Positions 7,941 to 14,624 of a DNA stretch of 22,245 nt are shown piece after piece. Each line of letters starts with the position of its first letter. Position 1 is the first letter of the stretch. Under the pieces are notes generated by a model, which was not told the origin of the DNA, did no database searches, and was given only the letters and a program-made list of their open reading frames with translations. The stretch covers positions 14,696 through 36,940 of the forward strand of contig PLNO01000083.1 in NCBI GenBank assembly GCA_003141795.1, written 5' to 3'. The stretch is from Spirochaetaceae bacterium. GTDB taxonomy: Bacteria; Spirochaetota; Spirochaetia; SZUA-6; Fen-1364. Made by a program: the position numbers and the translations under genes.

Positions 7941-8715
7941 CGGATCCTCCCTGAGGTGCCGCAGGCTGCTGCAGGGGTTGCGCGGGAGTCCCCGCGGGAG
8001 TCGTGAGGCCCCCGGGCGGTTGCGCCGGGGGGCCCGCGGTCCCTGTGGCCGGCGCGGCAGATCCCTTGGTCGTGTCGGAGGCAGGCTCCTTGGATGCGCT
8101 CTTGTCGATGATGGACCCGGTCACGTCGCCTTCGAGGCTGATTTCCTCCGTGTCGAGGTTGATCGTGATGCGCGACGCCTGATAGACGTCGCGGCCCTTG
8201 GAGACCCATGGCATGCCGGAGAGCTCGAGGATCTTCGTGTCGCGGAGGTACCGGGCGAACTCCGCCCTGCAGACGATGTCCTTTTTGAAGATACGGACGC
8301 CGATCTGGATGATCGTGATCTTCGGCGTGTCCCTGTCCTCGATGAACCCGCCCTTGACGGTCATCTCGTTCTTCAGATCAGCCATCACCGCATTGCCCCT
8401 GACCCGGGAGATCTTCTGGTCCCGGTCGTAGAACAGGTCCTGGCTGGTGAGGTCGATCCCGCGCTTGGTGTCCACGACGTGCACATTGCCGTGGCATTGA
8501 GCGTAGATGAAGTCCTTGCCGAACAGCTCGATCTGGTCCGCGGTGATGCGGAGGTCCGCGGATTCCACTCTCGCATGGCCCGAGAGCAGCGCGTGCTGGC
8601 TGCCCTCCGCCGTGGTCATGGTCGTGGTGTCGCTCGAGAAATTGAAGGTGTCCGCGGGGAGGAAGGAGGGGAGAAGGAGAAGACTGATGAGGATCGCACT
8701 GCGTCGGAGCCTCAT
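7930..8715 (-). CDS. lptA: LptA/OstA-like periplasmic LPS transport protein
   Basis: Periplasmic protein expected to bridge LPS from the inner to the outer membrane. It has 261 residues from ATG 8715. A signal peptide (MRLRRSAILISLLLLPSFLPA) ends near position 21. Repeated OstA-type beta segments follow, such as LLSGHARVESADLRITADQIELF and a second round DLTSQDLFYDRDQKISRVRGNAVM. The last 55 or so residues are low-complexity, rich in proline, alanine, glycine and threonine, which is unusual for LptA. A longer open frame reaches 8859 but lies within lptC and lacks the signal peptide. The start is 4 bases after the lptC stop. Confidence 0.85.
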   Translation of the reverse strand: MRLRRSAILISLLLLPSFLPADTFNFSSDTTTMTTAEGSQHALLSGHARVESADLRITADQIELFGKDFIYAQCHGNVHVVDTKRGIDLTSQDLFYDRDQKISRVRGNAVMADLKNEMTVKGGFIEDRDTPKITIIQIGVRIFKKDIVCRAEFARYLRDTKILELSGMPWVSKGRDVYQASRITINLDTEEISLEGDVTGSIIDKSASKEPASDTTKGSAAPATGTAGPPAQPPGGLTTPAGTPAQPLQQPAAPQGGSGGK

Positions 8716-8719
8716 GGGG

Positions 8720-9310
8720 CTACTTCTTCTCCTCTGTCGAGACGTAGACGCCCTGGACAGGCCCTGTGAAGACGAGCTCCCGCCTGCGGAAATCCCCCTG
8801 GAATCCCTTTCCGGAAACGAGCGTACCGTCATCCTTGTGGATGACCACCTCTTCGTCAACGGGAGCAGTGAGCCTTTTCGTCTTGTTCTCCCACGAGAGG
8901 CTCTCCGCCGTCACGTCCCCCTTCTCCGATGCCGAGTGAACGTGGACCCCGCCCGAGATCTCCGCGTTATCCGTGTCGGAGTGGTACACGACACGCCGTG
9001 CGCGCCCTTCGGTAGCCGCGCCCCCCGCGTCGTCGTACTCGACGAACTTCGCGTCGCTGAGGATGGTCTGGTTCTTGGCGTTGTAGGTCTCCGCCCGAGC
9101 CGCCTCGAGCTGGAGGGAGAGCCGTCCACCCTTGTGCACCCTGTGCACGACATTGACGGCGATCGTATCGGGGATGCCGGCGGAGGCGTTGTCCTCCGCC
9201 GTTATCTCCTCGTAGTCGAGGCTGCATCCCGCGATGAGTGCAATGGCGGCGAGCACCGCCACGTGCCTCAGGCGCGGGCGCCTGCGGCCTTTTCCTGCGC
9301 TGCGAGGCAT
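8720..9310 (-). CDS. lptC: LptC-like LPS transport lipoprotein
   Basis: Protein of the LptC/YrbK type, linking the inner-membrane LPS exporter to LptA. It has 196 residues from ATG 9310. A basic stretch GRRRPRLRH is followed by a short hydrophobic run and a lipobox LIAGC with C29, so a lipid anchor is predicted in place of the membrane helix of E. coli LptC. Beta-strand repeats include ARAETYNAKNQTILSDAKFVEYD and the later AEISGGVHVHSASEKGDVTAESL. The start overlaps pyrG by 43 bases and has no clear ribosome site; the alternative GTG further down would remove the basic region. Naming rests on position before lptA-lptB and general pattern. Confidence 0.75.
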   Translation of the reverse strand: MPRSAGKGRRRPRLRHVAVLAAIALIAGCSLDYEEITAEDNASAGIPDTIAVNVVHRVHKGGRLSLQLEAARAETYNAKNQTILSDAKFVEYDDAGGAATEGRARRVVYHSDTDNAEISGGVHVHSASEKGDVTAESLSWENKTKRLTAPVDEEVVIHKDDGTLVSGKGFQGDFRRRELVFTGPVQGVYVSTEEKK

Positions 9311-10893
9311 GCCGTAATGAAGTGAGCGAAGAGCGGGCTCGGGGCGAGCGGCTTCGACTTGAACTCGGGATGGAACTGGACCCCCACGCCCCAGGGATGG
9401 TCGGACCATTCGACGGATTCGACGAGGGTGGCATCGGGGGTGAGCCCACTCACGATCAGCCCCGCGTCTTCCAGCGCTTTACGGTACTGATTTGAAACCT
9501 CGTAGCGGTGGCGGTGGCGCTCGGAGATCACCTCGGCGCCGTACGCCTCGTGGATGCGCGTCCCCGTCTTGAGGTGCGTATCGCTCTTTCCCAGGCGCAT
9601 CGTGCCGCCGTACGCCTTGATGTCCACCTGCTCCTCGAGGAGGCTCACGACGGGGTTCTTCGTCTGCGGAACGAACTCCGTGGAATCCGCGTCCTTCAGG
9701 CCGAGGAGGTACCGCGCATACTCTATGACCATGATCTGCATGCCGAGGCAGATGCCGAGGTAGGGCATCTTCTTCTCCCGCGCGTAGTGGGCGGACCGCA
9801 CCATGCCTTCGATGCCGCGCAGGCCGAATCCGCCGGGAACGAGGATGCCGTCGCAATCGGCGAACGTGGCGGCGAGGTCCCGGCCGTCCTCCAGCTCTTC
9901 ACTCTCGAACTTCACGAGCTGAACGCGCGCCGTGTTGGCGATCCCGCCGTGGAACAGCGACTCGTAAATGGAGATGTACGAATCGTGGAGGCCCGTGTAC
10001 TTCCCGACGACTGCGATGCGCGCCGTGCGCTTTGCGCTGCTGAAATGGTCGGAGACCTTCTTCCAGCCGTCACGGATGGGTACTTTCTCGGGCAGACCGA
10101 GCTTCTTGATGATCGTCGTGTCCACGTTCTGCTCGACGAAGGTGAGCGGAATGTCGTAGATCGTCGTGCGCACGTCCATGGCCGATATCACCGCGTCCTT
10201 CTCCACGTTGGTGAACAGGGCGATCTTGCGGCGCAGGTCCTCGTCCAGGGGATTGGAAGAGCGGCAGAGCAAAAGGTCGGGCTGGATCCCGATCTCCCGC
10301 AGCTCGCGCACCGAATGCTGCGTCGGCTTGCTCTTCGGCTCCCCCCAGTAGACCTGGGGAACGAGGGTGAGGTGGATGAACAGGACGTTTTCCTTGCCGA
10401 GGTCATGGATGAACTGACGCGCGGCCTCCAGGAACGGCACCGATTCGATGTCGCCCACGGTACCGCCCACTTCCACCAGCGTGACGTCGACGCCGGGCTG
10501 CTCGCCGACGCGGCAGATCCTCGCCTTGATCTCGTCGGTGATGTGGGGAATGACCTGCACCGTCCGCCCGAGGAACCGTCCCTCCCGCTCCTTGGTGATG
10601 ACGGCCTGGTAGACCTGTCCCGTGGTGATCGAATTGTCCCTTCCGATGGGGGAGGAGGTGAACCGGCTGTAGTTGCCGAGATCGAGGTCCGTTTCCGCGC
10701 CGTCGTCGGTGACGTAGACCTCGCCGTGCTGGTAGGGGTTCATCGTCCCGGCATCAACGTTGATGTACGGGTCGATTTTTATCATGCGGATGTTGAAGCC
10801 CCTGTTCTCGAGGAGGCTGCCGATGGACGCGGAAGCTACACCTTTTCCAAGCCCAGAGCAGACGCCGCCCGTGACGAAAATGTATTTGCTCAT
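9268..10893 (-). CDS. pyrG: CTP synthase
   Basis: Makes CTP from UTP, ATP and glutamine. It has 541 residues, close to the usual 545. The synthase domain begins KYIFVTGGVCSGLGKGVASAS with its P-loop-like stretch and contains IDPYINVDAGTMNPYQHGEV. The class I glutamine amidotransferase domain has nucleophile C382 in YLGICLGMQ and H508/E510 in FHPEF. The ATG at 10893 starts the conserved N-terminus; a longer frame upstream has no family support. No Shine-Dalgarno is present. A TATAAT box ends only 9 bases before the ATG, so the mRNA is probably leaderless or nearly so. It is the first gene of the long minus-strand block. Confidence 0.97.
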   Translation of the reverse strand: MSKYIFVTGGVCSGLGKGVASASIGSLLENRGFNIRMIKIDPYINVDAGTMNPYQHGEVYVTDDGAETDLDLGNYSRFTSSPIGRDNSITTGQVYQAVITKEREGRFLGRTVQVIPHITDEIKARICRVGEQPGVDVTLVEVGGTVGDIESVPFLEAARQFIHDLGKENVLFIHLTLVPQVYWGEPKSKPTQHSVRELREIGIQPDLLLCRSSNPLDEDLRRKIALFTNVEKDAVISAMDVRTTIYDIPLTFVEQNVDTTIIKKLGLPEKVPIRDGWKKVSDHFSSAKRTARIAVVGKYTGLHDSYISIYESLFHGGIANTARVQLVKFESEELEDGRDLAATFADCDGILVPGGFGLRGIEGMVRSAHYAREKKMPYLGICLGMQIMVIEYARYLLGLKDADSTEFVPQTKNPVVSLLEEQVDIKAYGGTMRLGKSDTHLKTGTRIHEAYGAEVISERHRHRYEVSNQYRKALEDAGLIVSGLTPDATLVESVEWSDHPWGVGVQFHPEFKSKPLAPSPLFAHFITACLAAQEKAAGARA

Positions 10894-10902
10894 GGGGACT
10901 GG

Positions 10903-10931
10903 ATTATAGCAAGGAATCACGATCGCCTCAA
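10903..10931 (-). promoter_or_regulatory. Promoter of pyrG and the downstream operon
   Basis: On the minus strand, TTGAGG (10926-10931), a 17-base spacer and TATAAT (10903-10908), with TG one base before the -10 (TGCTATAAT). This is a good sigma-70-type promoter with an extended -10. The expected start is near 10896, only about 3 bases before the pyrG ATG. Confidence 0.75.
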
Positions 10932-11009
10932 CGGAGGGACCTGAGCGATCGGCAATTCCGCGTTTGCGTCTCAGAAGTGCCGCCATGGATCGCGGAGCTT
11001 GTCCCTGCA

Positions 11010-11018
11010 TGCTATACT
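11010..11018 (+). promoter_or_regulatory. Extended -10 promoter of the GGDEF gene
   Basis: TGCTATACT, almost the same box as the divergent pyrG promoter about 100 bases away. No -35 is recognisable. Transcription would start near 11025, one base before the ATG at 11026, and no ribosome site is present. Confidence 0.6.
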
Positions 11019-11025
11019 CCGCCGC

Positions 11026-13215
11026 ATGGACAATGTGGCGGGCAAACATGTTCGTCGACAGCTCCCCCTGCCCCTCCTCCTGACCATCGTGATCGGGGCG
11101 GCCGTCACCCTCGTGGCATTCCTCGTGTTCCTTGGCCAGGAGAACGCGCGGCTGCGGGCGGATTTCCAGAACCTCGCCGGTGACAGGGCGCAGGCCGTGC
11201 GGGCCGCCCTTGCCGAGGATGCGGTGGAGCTCGAGCTGATCGCCGACTATGTCGCATCGTCGGCCGAGCTCGGTCGCGGCGAGCTGGGGCCTTTCGTGCG
11301 GGAGTTCGTCAGGCTCGTGAGGCACATCCCCCTGCGTGAAGAAGACACTCAGGTCGTCGCCTTCATCAGCTCTCTTCCCGCGGAGGAGAGGGCCTCCTTC
11401 GAGGCGCTCATGCGGAAGAACATCGACCCGGGCTTCACTCTGCGCGAGGCCGGACCGGAAGGCCTGCTGAGGGCGGCTGGCAGCAGGCCCCTCTACTACC
11501 CCGTCACGAACATGGAGCCCGTGGAATACAGCGGAAGCGTTCTCGGGCTTGATGCCGCCTCGGTCCCGCAGTTGCGTACGGCGATCGAGCACGCGGTGGC
11601 AAGCGGAAAGCTGACCACAAGCGCTGCCGTGAATCTGCCGCTGTCCGCCTCGGGCGCGCCCGTTGTCTGGAGCTTCATGGCGGTCTATCGCGGGGCCTAC
11701 TCCTCCGCACCGCAGACAACGCGTACCGGGCTCATGGGCCTCTGCTCACTCGCTTTCCGCGTCGACCAGCTGGTGGAGCTCTCCCTGAAGGACCTGAGCC
11801 CCGCGGGAATCGATCTCGAGCTGCTCGACCCGGCTGCCCCCCAGGGCCAGCGGTCCCTCTACTACCACCATTCCCGGGCCCCGGGTTATGTCGCGTCGAG
11901 CGTGCTGAAAACGGGCATGACGTTTCGCACGCCTATCGATGCGGGGGAGCGGCAGTGGACGTTTGTTGCATATCCGACGACACGGTTCATCGCGCAACAC
12001 CGCTCGTGGCAGTCCTGGACTATCCTCGGGGGCGGTCTTCTGCTCACGGCGCTTTCAGCGTTCATTCTCCTGGCCCGGCTGCGGCGGACACGCCAGATCG
12101 AGGCGCAGGTGGGGGAACGGACGCAGGAGCTCGCGGACGAGATTTCCAAGCACGAATCGCTGGAGAGGGTCATCGCCGAATCCCGTACGACGCTGACGGC
12201 GCAGGTCGCGCAGCTCAATGCAAAAAACCAGCAGATCCAGCTCCTCAACGAGGCGGGCGATGCCCTGCAGTCCTGCCTGACCGCCGATGAGGCCTATGCG
12301 ACAGTGTCGCGCCACGCGCCGCGTCTGCTCCCCGGCACCGCGGGAACGCTTTTCATCAACGATCCCCTGAAGGGTCTGTTTTTTCCCGTTGCCCCGTGGG
12401 GAGAGCCGGCGGTCGGGGACCCTGCGTTCAAGGCCGAGGATTGCTGGGCGCTGCGCAGGGGCAAGCCGCACGAGGTATCGCGCTCATCGGCCAATCTTCC
12501 CTGCCCCCATGCAGAGGGAAGCCCGCAGGGGCCCTCCCTCTGCATCCCGCTGGCGGCGATCGGAAAGACGATCGGGCTGCTCCACGTCAGGGGGGACATC
12601 GAGCAGGTGGGCGCATTTGCAGCCTCCGTTGCGGAGCACATCGGTCTTGCTCTTTCCAACCTCATGCTGAGGAGCGACCTCCGCCAGCTCTCCATCCACG
12701 ATCCGCTGACGGGACTGTACAATCGCCGCTACATGGAGGAAACGCTGGAGACCGAGCTCCGCCGCGCCGAGCGCAAGGAGCACCCCATCGGCATCATCAT
12801 GATCGACATCGACCATTTCAAGGCGTTCAACGACGGGTTCGGACACGCGGCGGGCGACCAGATGCTGCGCGCCATCGGCTCCCTTGTGCAGACCAACCTC
12901 CGCGCTGGGGACATCGCGTGCCGCTACGGCGGGGAGGAGCTCGTGCTCATCCTGCCGGAAGCCGGTGTGGAGGCGGCGGCGCATCGGGCGGAAGACCTGC
13001 GTACACGCGCGAAGTCACTCGACGTGAAGCACCTGGAAAAGCCGCTCGGCCCTGTGACGATCTCACTGGGGGTGGCCGTGTACCCCGGCAACGGGCGCAC
13101 ACGCGACGAGCTCTTTGCCGCTGCCGATGCCTCGCTGTACAAGGCGAAGCAGGAGGGCAGGGATCGCGTGGTTGTTGCCGAGGGGGTCGGGTCGGTGAAA
13201 GTGCCCGAAGGCTAA
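11026..13215 (+). CDS. Membrane diguanylate cyclase (CHASE-GAF-GGDEF)
   Basis: Predicted to make cyclic di-GMP in response to an external signal. It has 729 residues from ATG 11026. A membrane segment near 20-40 precedes an extracytoplasmic CHASE-type domain (about 60-290; IDPGFTLREAGPEG, PLYYPVTNMEPVEYSGSVLG). A second membrane segment follows (about 333-352), then a coiled-coil linker, a GAF-like domain (about 405-550), and a GGDEF domain. The active site is GGEEL at 635-639, so it should be catalytic. The I-site RAGD lies five residues before it, so product inhibition is likely. A TTG at 10999 is also in frame, but the -10 box lies after it. The 3' end overlaps the convergent gene by 4 bases. 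Confidence 0.9.
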   Translation: MDNVAGKHVRRQLPLPLLLTIVIGAAVTLVAFLVFLGQENARLRADFQNLAGDRAQAVRAALAEDAVELELIADYVASSAELGRGELGPFVREFVRLVRHIPLREEDTQVVAFISSLPAEERASFEALMRKNIDPGFTLREAGPEGLLRAAGSRPLYYPVTNMEPVEYSGSVLGLDAASVPQLRTAIEHAVASGKLTTSAAVNLPLSASGAPVVWSFMAVYRGAYSSAPQTTRTGLMGLCSLAFRVDQLVELSLKDLSPAGIDLELLDPAAPQGQRSLYYHHSRAPGYVASSVLKTGMTFRTPIDAGERQWTFVAYPTTRFIAQHRSWQSWTILGGGLLLTALSAFILLARLRRTRQIEAQVGERTQELADEISKHESLERVIAESRTTLTAQVAQLNAKNQQIQLLNEAGDALQSCLTADEAYATVSRHAPRLLPGTAGTLFINDPLKGLFFPVAPWGEPAVGDPAFKAEDCWALRRGKPHEVSRSSANLPCPHAEGSPQGPSLCIPLAAIGKTIGLLHVRGDIEQVGAFAASVAEHIGLALSNLMLRSDLRQLSIHDPLTGLYNRRYMEETLETELRRAERKEHPIGIIMIDIDHFKAFNDGFGHAAGDQMLRAIGSLVQTNLRAGDIACRYGGEELVLILPEAGVEAAAHRAEDLRTRAKSLDVKHLEKPLGPVTISLGVAVYPGNGRTRDELFAAADASLYKAKQEGRDRVVVAEGVGSVKVPEG

Positions 13216-13484
13216 TCTTCGATGACGGTGATCCGCTTTTTCATGTCCCAGCGGACGAAAGTGCTCAGAGCCTCGATCTGCGATCTGTTGACGTAGTAGA
13301 TCCTGCCGTCGTACTTCACGAGTCCGCCGTCGTAGTTGGCGAATTGAACCTTGTAGGAGAGGGTACCCAGGAAGACGGCTCTATCCCAGTAGGGGCAGGC
13401 CTTGAGTTGGGGGATCCTGCGCAGATTACTTGCCTTGATGGATTCCTTGGAAACGGAGTTGCGGAGCACGTCCTGCCACTTCAT
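13212..13484 (-). CDS. Small protein of unknown function
   Basis: 90 residues, not recognised. There is no signal peptide or membrane segment. The middle is aromatic and beta-like (YKVQFANYDGGLVKYDGRIYYVN) and the end is basic (WDMKKRITVIED). It converges on the GGDEF gene with the two stop codons sharing 4 bases. A promoter with a 17-base spacer lies just upstream. The context does not give a function. The reading frame, promoter and compact fit support a real gene. Confidence 0.6.
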   Translation of the reverse strand: MKWQDVLRNSVSKESIKASNLRRIPQLKACPYWDRAVFLGTLSYKVQFANYDGGLVKYDGRIYYVNRSQIEALSTFVRWDMKKRITVIED

Positions 13485-13495
13485 CCTTGGACATC

Positions 13496-13524
13496 AGTGT
13501 ATCCTGTGGTGAGGGTTCCATCAA
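13496..13524 (-). promoter_or_regulatory. Promoter of the 90-residue gene
   Basis: On the minus strand, TTGATG (13519-13524), a 17-base spacer and TACACT (13496-13501). Transcription would start near 13489, leaving a leader of only about 5 bases (CAAGG) before the ATG at 13484. Confidence 0.5.
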
Positions 13525-13547
13525 TCGGCGGATCGTTAGGGGGGTCG

Positions 13548-14384
13548 TCATTCCGCAGGCGGCACGTCCTGTTCCTTGGCGGCAGGGGGCGGCGGCGCGC
13601 AGGGGATCCGCAATCGTTCGATGGACGTGGACTTCCCGTCGTCACCTATCTCGACGATCACGGCCTGCAGCTCCAGGCCGGCCCACGCCTCCTTGGAGTA
13701 CTCGTGGATCAACGTTGTGAGCTTCCGTATCTCGATTTCAGGATCCAGACCCCCCACGGACAGGAGGCTCCCGGTTCTGCCTGCGTCGGTGAGGACCGCC
13801 GTGCCTCCGGGCAGGACGCGCTCGTCCGCGGTCATGCCTTTCGTGTGCGTTCCGATGACGGCGGACACCTTGCCGTCCGCTATGGCGAACATCGTGGCCT
13901 TCTCCGCGGTGGTGACCGCGTGGAAGTCGACGAGGATGGCGTTCGTCTCAGGGGTGATCGCCTCCAGGAGCTTGGGCAGCAGGCTGAAGGGGTTCTTCAG
14001 GTGGATCCGCTTGAAAACGGCAGTGCCGAGGAGGCTGATGACGGCGATCTTGCGGCCGTTCTTCTCGAACACCATGAACCCGCGCCCGGGGTTGCGCGGC
14101 GGATAGTTGGCCGGTCTGATCATGTACGGCGAGCGGTTGAAGTGCTCGACGATGTCCTTCTTGTAGTAGCTGCATTCACCGGTGGTGATCGCATCGATGC
14201 CCAGCTTGTGCAGGTACACGGCGTGGTTCTTCCCGATCCCGAACCCTCCCGTGGCCCCTTCACCGTCGGCGATCACGAAATCGATGCGGTGCTCTTCCCT
14301 GATCCTGGGGAGGAGCTCCTTCACGACCCAGACGCCGGACTTGCCGACGATCTCCCCGATGAAGAGGATTCGCACTGCTGCCAT
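13548..14384 (-). CDS. YmdB-family protein with degenerate metal site
   Basis: 278 residues that align along most of their length with the YmdB/TIGR00282 metallophosphoesterases (cyclic-nucleotide phosphodiesterases in Bacillus): ILFIGEIVGKSG, RPANYPPRNPGRGF, ILVDFHAVTTAEK, GTHTKGMTADERVLPGGTA and LTDAGRTG. From memory of the family, the metal ligands are D in IGDIVG, E-N in GENA, N-H in GNH, H in DFHAE and the two H of GTHTH. Here these read E, E-G, E-C, H and H/K. Most ligands are changed, so hydrolysis is doubtful and it may be a binding or regulatory relative. The C-terminus has a proline-rich tail. It starts at ATG 14384, divergent from the tRNA-Leu gene. Confidence 0.8.
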   Translation of the reverse strand: MAAVRILFIGEIVGKSGVWVVKELLPRIREEHRIDFVIADGEGATGGFGIGKNHAVYLHKLGIDAITTGECSYYKKDIVEHFNRSPYMIRPANYPPRNPGRGFMVFEKNGRKIAVISLLGTAVFKRIHLKNPFSLLPKLLEAITPETNAILVDFHAVTTAEKATMFAIADGKVSAVIGTHTKGMTADERVLPGGTAVLTDAGRTGSLLSVGGLDPEIEIRKLTTLIHEYSKEAWAGLELQAVIVEIGDDGKSTSIERLRIPCAPPPPAAKEQDVPPAE

Positions 14385-14412
14385 GCTACGAGGATACCGG
14401 CCGGGGGCAAGC

Positions 14413-14442
14413 TTGACAAGTTCGGCATGAGTTTGCTACGTT
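14413..14442 (+). promoter_or_regulatory. Probable tRNA-Leu promoter
   Basis: A perfect TTGACA (14413-14418), an 18-base spacer and TACGTT (14437-14442), ending 8 bases before the mature tRNA. With the element integrated it could also supply read-through transcripts into the integrase gene, which starts 90 bases after the tRNA. Confidence 0.55.
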
Positions 14443-14450
14443 GATTCAGA

Positions 14451-14535
14451 GCCCGGATGGTGAAATTTGGTAGACACGCTAGATTCAGGGTCTAGTGCTC
14501 GCAAGGGCATGGAGGTTCAAGTCCTCTTCCGGGCA
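14451..14535 (+). tRNA. tRNA-Leu, anticodon CAG
   Basis: 85-nt class II tRNA. The acceptor stem GCCCGGA pairs with TCCGGGC, with discriminator A at 14535. The anticodon stem CTAGA/TCTAG holds loop TTCAGGG, giving anticodon CAG. A long variable arm follows (TGCTCGCAAGGGCATG), typical of leucine tRNA. The T arm is GAGGTTCAAGTCCTC. CCA is not encoded. The 3' 53 bases belong to the attachment core, so the gene stays intact after integration. Confidence 0.95.
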
Positions 14536-14536
14536 A
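14483..14536 (+). repeat. attL core, 54 bp, inside tRNA-Leu
   Basis: Starts in the anticodon stem (ATTCAGGG) and ends one base past the tRNA (CCGGGCAA). It matches 21465-21518 at all 54 positions, and the flanking bases on both sides differ. Integration at this site keeps a complete tRNA. Confidence 0.95.
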
Positions 14537-14570
14537 GAATTAGAGACAGGCTCCCTGAAAGAAGCTCTTT

Positions 14571-14589
14571 GGGTACGTCTATGGGTACC
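14571..14589 (+). promoter_or_regulatory. Left arm-type integrase binding site (predicted)
   Basis: GGGTACGTCTATGGGTACC: two GGGTAC hexamers 12 bp apart, between attL and the integrase gene. Its near copy lies before attR at 21326-21344 (one mismatch in 19). Paired repeats near both ends fit arm sites for a tyrosine integrase. Binding is inferred. Confidence 0.6.
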
Positions 14590-14624
14590 TTTACGAGCTA
14601 AAAGGCCGCTGAAAGGGGGAGGCT

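Noticed and set aside
9508..10944. Plus-strand 478-codon frame antisense to pyrG
   Set aside because: pyrG is certain and full length; the antisense frame has no recognisable domain.
12396..14444. Long open frame on the plus strand across the end of the GGDEF gene and the YmdB-like gene
   Set aside because: It is a high-GC shadow of two real genes in other frames, with no family pattern.
14537..14624. Intrinsic terminator after tRNA-Leu
   Set aside because: No stable hairpin followed by a T-run could be found.
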